From Bacteroidota bacterium (GTDB lineage: Bacteria; Bacteroidota; Bacteroidia; Chitinophagales; BACL12), in the NCBI GenBank assembly GCA_016718035.1, contig JADKEK010000003.1, forward strand, positions 1-64,000: 64,000 nt of DNA. Direction: 5' to 3'. Within the stretch, counting starts at the first letter, position 1. Each line of letters starts with the position of its first letter. The notes under the pieces were generated by a model that was not told the DNA's origin, made no database searches, and saw only the letters and a list, made by a program, of their open reading frames with translations. Made by a program: the position numbers and the translations under genes. This document shows, piece after piece, positions 28,765-37,775 of the stretch.

Positions 28765-29985
28765 ATGAAAAAACTTATACTTGGCATTGCAGCAGTTATT
28801 GCCTTGAACACCGGCGCTAACGCGCAAATCAATCTCATCGGAGCTTCGGTTAACGACTCAACCGGAAAAATTGACCTTATTCAGTGGGAAGCACTTGATT
28901 CATTATCTGTTGTGGTAACTCCAACCATTTTAGACGGATATTATTTTGCCTCTTCAGCATTTGATGCCTTTAACGCCAAATATTATCTCACTGGAATTTC
29001 AGGCGACAGTTCTGGCTTGTATTCCTATAATTCAGGAACCGCTGAAGAAAGTTTAGTGGAAGGTTCTGCATTTTCTAATGTATCAGAATTTGATATGAGC
29101 ACAGGCAAAATGTATAATCTTATAGTGGAAACTGAAGAGTATATTAATATTTATGAATTTGATGTTAACACAAGCGAAGAAACTTTGATTGGTACTATTT
29201 ACGAACCTGGTGCAATTGGAATAATTAGTGATGCAATAGGTTTTGATTCGAATAATGGTATTATTTATTATGCAGGTTTCACTGCCGATCCTGCTTTGTG
29301 TTTATATGCCATTCCTGTTAGAGATACTGTATTTTCCTTTACAAAAACGATTTTGAATACTACAGCACCAATTAATAATATTACCTGTGTTAATTTTGAC
29401 AATGTTAGTGAAAAAATATACGCGCTAAACGATACTTATGACTCATCATTTAATTATTTAGGTCGTTATATTATTGAAATAGATAAAGTAACGGGCGATA
29501 TTATTAACCGCGGAGATCTTGCTGAGTTCCCGTATTACGTTGGTGGTTCATCTTGTTTTGATCAAAATACCGGAACATTTATGTTAGCAGCAATTGATAC
29601 GAGTAATGTACTCAAAATGGTTGCTTTTAATACGTTAACTGATACTTATGTAGCCGGTTTCATTCCTAGTGTTGTTTCAGAAATTGTTTGTGATAATTCG
29701 CAATTTGCTAAAAATAAATATTCTACAACATCAATAAATCAGGAATTGGCTTCCAACCTAAATGTATATCCAAATCCTGTTACATCTGTATTGAGTATTG
29801 AATACACCTCATCAAGCCCTGTTTTAGTTCAGGTGTCTGATTCAAATGGTAAACAATTAATCACACGCAATTATAATTCCACCAATAAAATTGATTTAAA
29901 CTTAGAATCATTTGCACCGGGACTTTATATTGTAACATTGACAAGTGGTGAACAAACTGTTTCTCAGAAGATTATGGTGTTGTGA
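28765..29985 (+). CDS. Secreted T9SS cargo protein of unknown function
   Basis: About 406 residues from ATG 28765, chosen because it gives a clean signal peptide (MKKLILGIAAVIALNTGANA then Q). The mature part describes repeated beta structure without a named domain (YYLTGISGDSSGLYSYNS, GIIYYAGFTADPALCLYAI, KVTGDIINRGDLAEFPYYV), in the style of a low-similarity beta-propeller. The C-terminal T9SS domain is clear: LNVYPNPVTSVLSIEYTS ... SFAPGLYIVTLTSGEQTVSQ, ending KIMVL. A large hairpin terminator follows. Confidence 0.8.
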   Translation: MKKLILGIAAVIALNTGANAQINLIGASVNDSTGKIDLIQWEALDSLSVVVTPTILDGYYFASSAFDAFNAKYYLTGISGDSSGLYSYNSGTAEESLVEGSAFSNVSEFDMSTGKMYNLIVETEEYINIYEFDVNTSEETLIGTIYEPGAIGIISDAIGFDSNNGIIYYAGFTADPALCLYAIPVRDTVFSFTKTILNTTAPINNITCVNFDNVSEKIYALNDTYDSSFNYLGRYIIEIDKVTGDIINRGDLAEFPYYVGGSSCFDQNTGTFMLAAIDTSNVLKMVAFNTLTDTYVAGFIPSVVSEIVCDNSQFAKNKYSTTSINQELASNLNVYPNPVTSVLSIEYTSSSPVLVQVSDSNGKQLITRNYNSTNKIDLNLESFAPGLYIVTLTSGEQTVSQKIMVL

Positions 29986-30048
29986 TGAGGGATGTGTGAT
30001 GAGGGTAAATAATCAAAATTAATATCATCTAAGAACAGCATAACCCCG

Positions 30049-30116
30049 AAGGCCGCTAAGGAACGCTAAGTAGATTGTAATAAAATCTTCGTGTTTCTTT
30101 GCGGCCTTTGTTTTTT
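30049..30116 (+). terminator. Long-stem hairpin terminator after the gene at 28765-29985
   Basis: AAGGCCGC at 30049 begins an imperfect stem of about 26 bp that closes at GCGGCCTT (30101-30108) and runs into TTTGTTTTTT. Matching arms and the T tract support an intrinsic terminator; the sequence resembles ribosomal-style GGCCGC repeats common in Bacteroidota gaps. Confidence 0.7.
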
Positions 30117-30501
30117 GGTGGTGGCGGCCGTTATTTAAAATGTTCAGGTTAAGATAAATGATAAATAAAAAAACAAAACGCTATTAATTAAAAAAATCAT
30201 TCATTACACATAAAACTTAAAACAGCCGAAACCACAAAGTAACAGCCCACAGAGAAACACAGGGGAATTTTTAGAATAATTATGATTTATAATTTTTATT
30301 AAACAGCAGTGCTAACCAACGCCAATTTTAGCAGAAATTCTCCGTGTCCTCAGTGTGCATTTTCTCTGTGTCCCGATAGCTATCGGGATCGTGGTATCCG
30401 GCTGTTATGAAAATGTTTAGGTTAGGAATAATGATAAATATATAGCATTAACGTCCTCAATTTCAGAAGTGCTCATTACTCATTGTTCATCACTCCTTTG
30501 T

Positions 30502-30684
30502 ACCGGTCTGGAGACCGGGGTGGCGTCTGGAGTTGGAAACTCCACGACAACGGGGATAGTGCTACACTTTTAAATTGAGATAATGATTGGAATTATTTTT
30601 TACAATTATAATTTGCGATATTATATTCTGCGTCGGACAGAGTCCTGGAACGATGTTGCTGAATCGGAGATTCATCAGAGCAGG
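30502..30684. repeat. Double-hairpin intergenic repeat, copy G, in a 926-base repeat-filled gap
   Basis: Full unit with both hairpins and tail. It is followed by two CCCC/GGGG dyad units (about 30718-30800) and then the 3' end of the propeller gene. The gap 29986-30911 also holds the terminator and a CAGCCGAAACCACAAAG phrase near 30224; no gene is seen. Confidence 0.85.
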
Positions 30685-31124
30685 CATTTCTTTAACATAT
30701 AAATCTGTTCGGTAGTCAAACCCCGTTAGGGGTGATATTTTTTTAACTTATATACGGGCATTGAAACGCAAACCCCTTTAGGGGTGACATTATTTTTATT
30801 ATTTAATATCAACGTTAAATTTACTGTTGACGAATCGTTTCGGCCTGGAAACTCCACGACAACAGAAACCCTGCGGGTTAGTTGGAATTAGGCTAAAATA
30901 TGAATGCTTTTTTATTCCTTCACAAATATTTTTTGCATTGTTGTGGTTGCACTAAATAGTTGTAAATAATATACTCCTGAAGCCAATAGAGATACATCAA
31001 TACTTTCTCCCTGCCAATTAGTTATTTGTTGAACAATTGCGCCGGAATTATTAAATATTTTGATTGCTGTAATCATAATATCTGTATTAATATTTAAGTG
31101 ACCTGAAGTTGGATTTGGGTAAAT
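30539..31124. repeat. ~586-bp direct duplication, left copy (matches 33620-34205, offset 3081)
   Basis: Noncoding repeat tail, dyad units and the last about 210 bases of the coding part of the - strand propeller gene are nearly identical to 33620-34205. The offset is exactly 3081 at both ends, so no net length change has occurred. The copies differ by scattered substitutions only. Confidence 0.85.
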
Positions 31125-33050
31125 GGATATTGTTGGTGCAATATTTTCATTTTCACTTTCTTTGCAGGTAATTGTCACTACAATTCCATTCGAATTTTTG
31201 AAACATCCGGTTGCCGTTTTTGTCACTCTACATTTATAATTTCCAGCAGTAGTAGCGACATAGGTTGTGGTAGTTGCTCCTGCGATAGGTGAAGCACCTT
31301 TATACCATTGATAGCTGCAACCGACGGATGGTGTTTCAGTTAATGATACACTTCCACCGGCACAAAATTCAGTTGGACCGCCGGCAGAAATAATTGCTTT
31401 AGGATTTTTATTTACGGTAACAGTAATAATTGAAGAAGTATTTGTATCGCAATCGGAATAAGCCATACAAGTATAATTACCAGTGGCATTAACCAATAAT
31501 GATGCACTTGTTGCGCCAACAATATTTACACCATTCTTTTTCCATTGCACCGCATCACCATTATGCGTAGCAATTAATGAAACATTACTGCCCTGACAAA
31601 ATGTTGTTGCACCTGAAGGTGAAATAGTAACGGTTACCTCCAAATCTTCATCAATATTGCCATCACAATTATCATCAATGCTGTTGCAAATTTCTGTTGT
31701 AGGTTTGCAAGCTCCTGTCAATTTTACAATCCAATAATCAGCGCCTCCCCCAATATTGTTTTCAGATTTATCACCCGTTGCATTTGATGAGGAATATCCT
31801 GCTAAAAAATAACTGCCATCTTTCAACTGATGGGTTGAATATAAATAATCACTCATTGACCCACCAATGGTTTTTTGCCATTCTATTTCACCAAGGCCAT
31901 TCACTTTTACGAGCCAAAAATCTTCGTTACCAATTGGTTCAACTGTTTTATTACCTGAAATCTCTGATTTGGAATATCCTCCTAAAATGTACCCACCATC
32001 AAGCGTTCTTTTTACAGACTCTCTATAAAACATATCTATGTCTGACCCACCAATTGTATGTTGCCAAAGCAACGCTCCTGAAGGCCCCATTTTAACCAAC
32101 CAATAATCCAAAATACCAAAATTAATTTCGGTTTTATTCCCACTAATTCCGGAACCTGAATTACCGGCTAACAAAAAACTGCCATCCGGATTTTGAATAA
32201 TTTCATAAATAGTCTCGAAATCACTTCCACCTATTGTTTTTTGCCATATTAATCCTCCGGATGTATTTAATTTTACTACCCAAAAATCTGATTCTCCCAA
32301 ACAGGATTCAGACTTATCGCCTCCAATACCTGAAGCTGAACTGCCCCCTGCCATAAATCCACCACCACTCAGCTCAATTATTGAATATACTTTATCATCA
32401 CTAGCACCTCCAATGGTGTTTTGCCAAACTACATTACCATCATCATCTAATTTAATAATCCAAAAATCAAATCCACCTAAGCATGCCTCTGTTTTATTCC
32501 CGGATATTCCTGAATTTGAACTCATAGCTAGAATAAAACCTCCATCAGCTATTTGATGTATTCCACGTGCTGTTTCAGTGCCCGAACCCCCAAAACTTTT
32601 TTGCCAAAGAATATTTCCCACTGAATCTAACTTTATAAGCCAACAGTCACTATCACCATTTGCAGGACTTGTTTTATCGCCAGTAGCACCCGACCAGGAA
32701 TCTCCCAATAAAATAAATCCCCCGTCTGATGTTGCATCTATACTCATTAAATAATCATTGTTATTACCTCCAATAGTATTATCCCATTCCACAACTCCGT
32801 TAGAATCCACTTTTACAATCCAATAATCATAAAATATTGCGCCAACTTTACCCTCTGTTTTATCTCCTGATATGGGCGATACTGACATACCACCAATTAT
32901 AAATCCTCCATCAATAGTTGGCTTTGAAGAAAAAAATGTTTCATTTGCTGACCCGCCTATTGTATTTTCCCATGCTATTTCAGGTATTTGGGCTATACTA
33001 TTTACCCAACAAAAAATAATACTACAAGCAGTTAATAAATAAGTCTTCAT
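30912..33050 (-). CDS. Secreted propeller protein with Ig-like domains and T9SS sorting domain
   Basis: About 712 residues from the ATG at 33050, preferred over one seven codons upstream because it gives a clean signal peptide (MKTYLLTACSIIFCWVNSIA then Q). About eight repeats of some 55 residues follow, of the form WQ(K/N)TIGGS then DGGFI(L/I)(A/G)G.S.SG..G.K.E and DFWIVKL. After them come one MopE-type motif (EICNSIDDNCDGNIDEDL), two Ig-like segments (ATTFCQGSNVSLIATHNG; PTEFCAGGSVSLTETPS) and a T9SS domain (ISIYPNPTSGHLNINT ... LASGVYYLQLF, ending KIFVKE). It is the sister of the next gene and shares its 3' end nearly base for base. Probably a surface-exposed adhesive or structural protein. 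Confidence 0.85.
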   Translation of the reverse strand: MKTYLLTACSIIFCWVNSIAQIPEIAWENTIGGSANETFFSSKPTIDGGFIIGGMSVSPISGDKTEGKVGAIFYDYWIVKVDSNGVVEWDNTIGGNNNDYLMSIDATSDGGFILLGDSWSGATGDKTSPANGDSDCWLIKLDSVGNILWQKSFGGSGTETARGIHQIADGGFILAMSSNSGISGNKTEACLGGFDFWIIKLDDDGNVVWQNTIGGASDDKVYSIIELSGGGFMAGGSSASGIGGDKSESCLGESDFWVVKLNTSGGLIWQKTIGGSDFETIYEIIQNPDGSFLLAGNSGSGISGNKTEINFGILDYWLVKMGPSGALLWQHTIGGSDIDMFYRESVKRTLDGGYILGGYSKSEISGNKTVEPIGNEDFWLVKVNGLGEIEWQKTIGGSMSDYLYSTHQLKDGSYFLAGYSSSNATGDKSENNIGGGADYWIVKLTGACKPTTEICNSIDDNCDGNIDEDLEVTVTISPSGATTFCQGSNVSLIATHNGDAVQWKKNGVNIVGATSASLLVNATGNYTCMAYSDCDTNTSSIITVTVNKNPKAIISAGGPTEFCAGGSVSLTETPSVGCSYQWYKGASPIAGATTTTYVATTAGNYKCRVTKTATGCFKNSNGIVVTITCKESENENIAPTISIYPNPTSGHLNINTDIMITAIKIFNNSGAIVQQITNWQGESIDVSLLASGVYYLQLFSATTTMQKIFVKE

Positions 33051-33428
33051 AGTTGTAATAAAATTATTCAAATCGCTCCGTTTTATTAATATTCAAAATT
33101 TATATTTAATCCAGAATATTAAATAAAATATTTAAACCATATGTCTCCACTTTAAAAATTTAAATTTAAATAATAATCATCACATTTTTAACCTTTTTAT
33201 TCATTTTTGCTGCCTTTTATAGGTAAAACATGAACATGGTAGGACATCAGACTTTATCCGTGGAGGGATTATTTTTAACTTAAAGTATGCATCATTATGG
33301 CACACCAAATAAGATTTTACTTTCCGTGAGCTAGGATTGACAATAGCAGTCACTTCAACAAATATGTGATTTTCTATATTTTATCATAATAATTAAAAGC
33401 CCCTTGGAATTGTTCATCACTCATTTGT

Positions 33429-33612
33429 ACCGGTCTGGAGACCGAGGTGGCGTCTGGAGTCTGGAGACTCCACGACAACGGGGATAGTGCTATACTTTTA
33501 AAATGCGATAATGATGTGGATTTTTTTTTACAATTATAATTTGCGATATTGTATTGTGCGTCAGACAGAGTCCTGGAACGATGCTGCTGAATCGGAGATT
33601 CATCAGAGCAGG
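33429..33612. repeat. Double-hairpin intergenic repeat, copy H, in a 942-base gap
   Basis: Full unit; the second hairpin has changed to CTGGAGTCTGGAGACTCCA, keeping the stem by paired changes in both arms (GGAGTC/GACTCC). A further, head-truncated copy follows directly. The gap from 33051 to 33428 is the upstream region of the - strand propeller gene and holds no other clear signal. Confidence 0.85.
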
Positions 33613-33617
33613 TCGGG

Positions 33618-33765
33618 TGACTCCACGACAACGGGAATAGTGCTACACTTTTAAATTGAGATAATGATTGGAATTATTTTTTACAATTATAATTTGCGAT
33701 ATTGTATTGTGCGTCGGACAGAGTCCTGGAACGATGCTGCTGAATCGGAGATTCATCAGAGCAGG
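33618..33765. repeat. Double-hairpin intergenic repeat, copy I (first hairpin missing)
   Basis: Starts within the second hairpin (GACTCCACGACAACGGG) and runs to the CGATGCTGCTG tail. It abuts copy H within 6 bases; the junction marks the edge of the 586-bp duplication. Confidence 0.8.
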
Positions 33766-34205
33766 CATTTCTTTAACATATAAATCTGTTCGGTAGTCAA
33801 ACCCCGTTAGGGGTGATATTTTTTTAACTTATATAGGGGCATTGAAACGCAAACCCCTTTAGGGGTGACATTATTTTTATTATTTAATATCAACGTTAAA
33901 TTTACTGTTGACGAATCGTTTCGGCCTGGAAACTCCACGACAACGGAAACCCTGCGGGTTAGGTGGAATTAGGCTAAAATATGAATGCTTTTTTATTCCT
34001 TCACAAATATTTTTTGAATTGTTGTGGTTTCACTATATAGTTGTAAATAATATATTCCTGAAGCTAATTGAGATACATCAATACTTTCTCCCTGCCAATT
34101 AGTTATTTGTTGAACAACTGCACCGGAATTATTAAATATTTTGATTGCTGTAATCATAATATCTGTATTAATATTTAAGTGACCTGAAGTTGGATTTGGG
34201 TAAAT
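33620..34205. repeat. ~586-bp direct duplication, right copy (matches 30539-31124)
   Basis: Same content as the left copy: end of the hairpin repeat, two CCCC/GGGG units and the coding end of the second propeller gene. Confidence 0.85.
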
Positions 34206-36506
34206 ACTAATATTATTCGATGTCAGCTCCGCTCCTTCTTTACATGTTACTAATACTGCAATTGGGTTGGATATTTTATAACAACCAGTTGCTGTTTTTG
34301 TCACGCGACATTTATAATTACCTGTTGTTGTTGCTACATAAGTTGTTGCTGTTGCTCCCGGAATTGGTGCTGCACCTTTATACCACTGATAAGTGGAACC
34401 ACCAGATGGTGTTTCAGTTAGTGTAACATTACCGCCTGCACAAAATTCAGTTGGGCCGCCGGCAGAAATAATTGCTTTAGGATTTTTATTTACAGTTACA
34501 ACTATACCGGATGAAATTGTTGTATCGCAATTAGTATATGCCATACAGGTATAAGTGCCTGTTACATTTACCAATAAAGTGACACCTGTTGCACCAATTA
34601 TATCAATGCCATTCTTTTTCCATTGCACCGCATCACCATTATGTGTAGCAGTTAATGTAACATTACTTCCCTGACAAATTGTTGTTGGACCTGAAGCAGA
34701 AATTGTAATTGTTACATCTAAACCTTCATCAATATTTCCATCGCAATTATCATCAATACCATTACAAATTTCCAAAGCGACTGGATTTATTAAATTATTA
34801 GCATCATTACAATCCGTATTATCTTCAACATATCCAGCTATGCCTTCACAAAGTAATTCAAAGTCTGCCGGATCACCATATAAATCACCATCATTATCTG
34901 CATAAAATGTGATGAGTAATCCTTCGTCTACTGACCCGGTACAATTGTCATCAAATCCATTACATATTTCAGTATTACCTGGATAAATAGCAGGGTTTGC
35001 ATCATAACAATCGCCAATAATATCTGCATACCCTTCAGGTGCGGAGCATGCCAATATTGTTATTTCAGGAACGCCGAAACCATCACCGTCTGAATCGCCA
35101 TAAAAAATACTTTTTACGCCTTCATCAATTAATCCGTCACAATCATCATCGAGTGTATTACAAACTTCGGTTGTTGCTTCGCAGGTTGTCATTTTTACTA
35201 ACCAAAAATCAAAATCTCCATTATTAATTTCCGTTTTATCGCCACCAATTCCACTATTGGATTTACCACCAACAACATAATCTCCATCTACACATATACT
35301 TGCCGCATAACCAAAATCATATCCAGTAGCTTGTATTGTTTCCTGACTTACAATTACTCCTGATAAATCGGTTTCCAGCATCCAATAATTAGCAGTGGCG
35401 TCACCTGCTTCGGTTTTATCACCACCAATTCCGGAATAAGAATAGCCGAATAAAAAATATTTATTAGCTGCTATATTAGGCACAACACTAAATAAATAAT
35501 CATCAGATGTTCCGCCAATGGTATTTTGCCAAACGATATTACCTGAAGTATTTAATTTTAATAACCAATAATCGGTAATACCAATTAAGGCTTCTGTTTT
35601 ATCACCTGAAATTCCGGAGCTACTGTAACCACCAATAATGATACCGCCATCAATTGCAGGCACAACACTGTTTGGAATATCACTATTATTTCCTCCTATT
35701 GTATTTTGCCATAACACGCCACCGGCAGCGCTGAGTTTTAAAATCCAAAAATCGAAACCCCCTAAATTGGCTTCAGTCTTATCGCCTGTTGCACCGCTCG
35801 ACGAATATCCGGCAACGATACAAGTTCCATCTGCATTACTATAAGCTGATAAAGGAAGATCGCTTCCGTTTCCACCAATAGTATTTTGCCATTGAATGGC
35901 ACCTAAACTATCTATTTTTAATATCCAGTAATCAGCTGAAAAATTATGTCCATTTTCAGTTTTATCGCCTGAAATATTTGAAAATGAATAGCCGGTAACA
36001 ATAAAACCGCCATCGGGTGTATTTGCAAGATGTGTAATGGCATCACTACTTGAACCACCAATTGTATTTTGCCAAACGATGTTGCCAATCGAATCTATTC
36101 TAACTAACCAATAATCTGTAACACCTAAATTAATTTCTGTTTTAATACCTGAAATTCCTGACGAGCTTGAACCGCCTAATAAATAACCACCATCATTAGC
36201 TTCAACCATAGCTGTTAAAAAATCGCCGGCAGAACCACCATACGCGCGCTGCCACTCAATACCACCTGCATTGTTATATTTAACAACCCAATAATCGTTA
36301 TCGCCATAAGATGACACTGATTTATTTCCGCTAATTCCAGAGGCCGATACACCACCTGCTAATACTCCACCATCAGAAGTCCCTAACACTGTGCGCATTT
36401 CATCGGCACCGGAACCGCCAACATTGGATTGCCAGTCGATATTAATTTGAGCAAATAAGGTGAAGCAAAATACGAGATTCAGAATGAGGAGGGCTACTTT
36501 TTTCAT
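33993..36506 (-). CDS. Secreted propeller protein with MopE-type metal-binding repeats, Ig-like domains and T9SS sorting domain
   Basis: About 837 residues from ATG 36506, chosen because MKKVALLILNLVFCFTLFA then Q is a good signal peptide; an earlier in-frame ATG lies 11 codons upstream. Eight propeller-like repeats (WQNTIGGS ... DGG ... SSSGISG.KTE ... DYWLVRI) are followed by three MopE/PF11617-type motifs: EVCNTLDDDCDGLIDEG, EICNGFDDNCTGSVDEG, EICNGIDDNCDGNIDEG, with DGDGFGVPE and DNDGDLYGDP loops between them. Then come two Ig-like segments and a T9SS domain (ISIYPNPTSGHLNINT). Compared with its sister it has two more MopE motifs. The MopE loops suggest metal (Ca or Cu) binding; function otherwise unknown. 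Confidence 0.87.
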   Translation of the reverse strand: MKKVALLILNLVFCFTLFAQINIDWQSNVGGSGADEMRTVLGTSDGGVLAGGVSASGISGNKSVSSYGDNDYWVVKYNNAGGIEWQRAYGGSAGDFLTAMVEANDGGYLLGGSSSSGISGIKTEINLGVTDYWLVRIDSIGNIVWQNTIGGSSSDAITHLANTPDGGFIVTGYSFSNISGDKTENGHNFSADYWILKIDSLGAIQWQNTIGGNGSDLPLSAYSNADGTCIVAGYSSSGATGDKTEANLGGFDFWILKLSAAGGVLWQNTIGGNNSDIPNSVVPAIDGGIIIGGYSSSGISGDKTEALIGITDYWLLKLNTSGNIVWQNTIGGTSDDYLFSVVPNIAANKYFLFGYSYSGIGGDKTEAGDATANYWMLETDLSGVIVSQETIQATGYDFGYAASICVDGDYVVGGKSNSGIGGDKTEINNGDFDFWLVKMTTCEATTEVCNTLDDDCDGLIDEGVKSIFYGDSDGDGFGVPEITILACSAPEGYADIIGDCYDANPAIYPGNTEICNGFDDNCTGSVDEGLLITFYADNDGDLYGDPADFELLCEGIAGYVEDNTDCNDANNLINPVALEICNGIDDNCDGNIDEGLDVTITISASGPTTICQGSNVTLTATHNGDAVQWKKNGIDIIGATGVTLLVNVTGTYTCMAYTNCDTTISSGIVVTVNKNPKAIISAGGPTEFCAGGNVTLTETPSGGSTYQWYKGAAPIPGATATTYVATTTGNYKCRVTKTATGCYKISNPIAVLVTCKEGAELTSNNISIYPNPTSGHLNINTDIMITAIKIFNNSGAVVQQITNWQGESIDVSQLASGIYYLQLYSETTTIQKIFVKE

Positions 36507-36687
36507 GTGTGTTAGGTTTAAATAAAGCGATTTTAACAATCAAATATAGGCTTTCAGTTGTAAAAATAAAATCTGACGGGGCTCCAAATGATAAGTGAAG
36601 ACGATTTTAAATAACTGCATATACATAATTCCTTAACCTGATAGAAGCGGTTTCCAATGTGGCTGATTTTGTTTATTTGAATATACT

Positions 36688-36703
36688 ATCGTAATATTGC
36701 GAT
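36688..36703 (+). promoter_or_regulatory. Candidate ArsR operator 1, before arsR
   Basis: ATCGTAATATTGCGAT, a 16-base dyad with 7 of 8 pairs matching, only 3 bases before the arsR ATG. It shares its pattern with the second site at 37050. ArsR repressors bind such dyads and release when As(III) or Sb(III) binds. Confidence 0.7.
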
Positions 36704-36706
36704 ACA

Positions 36707-37036
36707 ATGGGACTAACAAAAGCAGAGGAATTTTCGGTAAAAGACAACCGTATTGCCAATTTTGCGAAGGCTTTGGCGCATCCGGCAAGGGTGGCCATTT
36801 TGCGGATTTTATTGAAGAAAGAAAGTTGCTATTGCGGCGATATCGTTGAAGAATTGCCTCTTTCGCAAAGCACTGTTTCTCAGCATTTGAAGGAATTGAA
36901 AGAAGCCGGAATTATAAAAGGCGAAATTGAAGGGGCTAAAATTTGTTATTGTATTGATGCGGCAGTCTGGGAGCAAATGCAAATGGTATTGGGCAATTTA
37001 TTAACCCGACCGGTTGCCGATAACGACTGCTGCTGA
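36707..37036 (+). CDS. arsR: ArsR/SmtB-family metalloregulator
   Basis: 109 residues. Winged-helix layout: [29 protein letters not shown], then the recognition helix [25 protein letters not shown]. The CYCGD motif at the start of helix 3 corresponds to the As(III)-binding CxCxD-type site of ArsR repressors, and a C-terminal Cys-Cys ends the chain. It should repress its own operon until arsenite binds. Its start sits just after one operator and its stop is followed 13 bases later by the second, just before arsC, so both genes may be controlled separately or together. Confidence 0.88.
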   Translation: MGLTKAEEFSVKDNRIANFAKALAHPARVAILRILLKKESCYCGDIVEELPLSQSTVSQHLKELKEAGIIKGEIEGAKICYCIDAAVWEQMQMVLGNLLTRPVADNDCC

Positions 37037-37049
37037 TTAAATTTATATT

Positions 37050-37065
37050 ATCGTTATATTACGAT
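37050..37065 (+). promoter_or_regulatory. Candidate ArsR operator 2, between arsR and arsC
   Basis: ATCGTTATATTACGAT, again 7 of 8 pairs, 13 bases before the arsC ATG. It matches operator 1 at 14 of 16 positions. Confidence 0.68.
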
Positions 37066-37078
37066 TAAATTAACAACT

Positions 37079-37531
37079 ATGATGAAACCACGTGTATTAT
37101 TTTTATGTATACATAATTCAGCCAGAAGCCAGATGGCAGAGGCCTATTTGAAACAATTTGGCGGTAACATGTTTGATGTGGAAAGTGCAGGCCTTGAGCC
37201 CGGAGTTTTGAATCCGTTGGCAGTTGATGTAATGGCTGAAGAAGGCATCGATATTTCGAAAAACCCGACTAAAGATGTATTTGGTTTGCATGAACAGGGC
37301 AAATCGTTCAACTATGTGATTACCGTTTGTGATGCAAAAAATTCGGAGCGTTGTCCGGTATTTCCGGGTATGCACAGCAAACTGGCCTGGGACTTTGAAG
37401 ACCCTTCCGGATTAGGTGGAACACAAGAAGAGAAATTGGCTAAAACAAGAGCTATTCGCGATATCATTAAAAGTTCGGTGATTGCTTTTGTAGATAAATA
37501 CGGTATTGAAGAAGATAAATACAATGATTAA
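37079..37531 (+). CDS. arsC: Arsenate reductase, low-molecular-weight phosphatase fold (thioredoxin type)
   Basis: 150 residues. P-loop LFLCIHNSARSQMAEA (Cx5R near residues 10-17) is the ArsC/LMW-PTPase active site. VITVCDAKNSERCPVFPG carries the resolving cysteines (about residues 82-90), and KLAWDFEDPSG gives the catalytic Asp-Pro. The enzyme reduces arsenate to arsenite with electrons from thioredoxin. ATG at 37079 or 37082. It directly follows an ArsR operator and overlaps the next small gene. No arsenite exporter (ArsB/Acr3) follows within the window, which is unusual because reduction alone does not detoxify arsenate. Confidence 0.9.
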   Translation: MMKPRVLFLCIHNSARSQMAEAYLKQFGGNMFDVESAGLEPGVLNPLAVDVMAEEGIDISKNPTKDVFGLHEQGKSFNYVITVCDAKNSERCPVFPGMHSKLAWDFEDPSGLGGTQEEKLAKTRAIRDIIKSSVIAFVDKYGIEEDKYND

Positions 37532-37745
37532 TTCGCGCCGTTCAAAATTAATATTCATTATAACGGGAATTTTTATCGCTGCGATAACCTGTTTTTTTAT
37601 TTGCCCACCGGGTTCATTTATTCACGACACTTTACCTTATATTTTAGGCGCTGTTGGCTGGGCTGTTTTATTTATGATATTTATTATCGATAAAAAAAAT
37701 GGTGGTGAAAATTTTGAGCCCTACGACCCGGAACGCGATGAATGA
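37524..37745 (+). CDS. Small two-helix membrane protein in the ars operon
   Basis: 73 residues from ATG 37524, which overlaps the arsC stop by 8 bases (an earlier in-frame ATG at 37506 would add six). Two membrane helices: IFIITGIFIAAITCFFIC and LPYILGAVGWAVLFMIFII, followed by a charged tail ending PYDPERDE. No family recognised. Overlap with arsC suggests co-expression. It is too small to be a known arsenite exporter; an accessory role is speculation. Confidence 0.65.
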   Translation: MINSRRSKLIFIITGIFIAAITCFFICPPGSFIHDTLPYILGAVGWAVLFMIFIIDKKNGGENFEPYDPERDE

Positions 37746-37775
37746 ACATTACTTACAACCACTTGTTGCAATTAC

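Noticed and set aside
17862..33765. CRISPR array suggested by recurring intergenic repeats
   Set aside because: Units are about 185 bp, separated by genes and irregular; no 25-40 bp repeat with even spacers and no cas genes.
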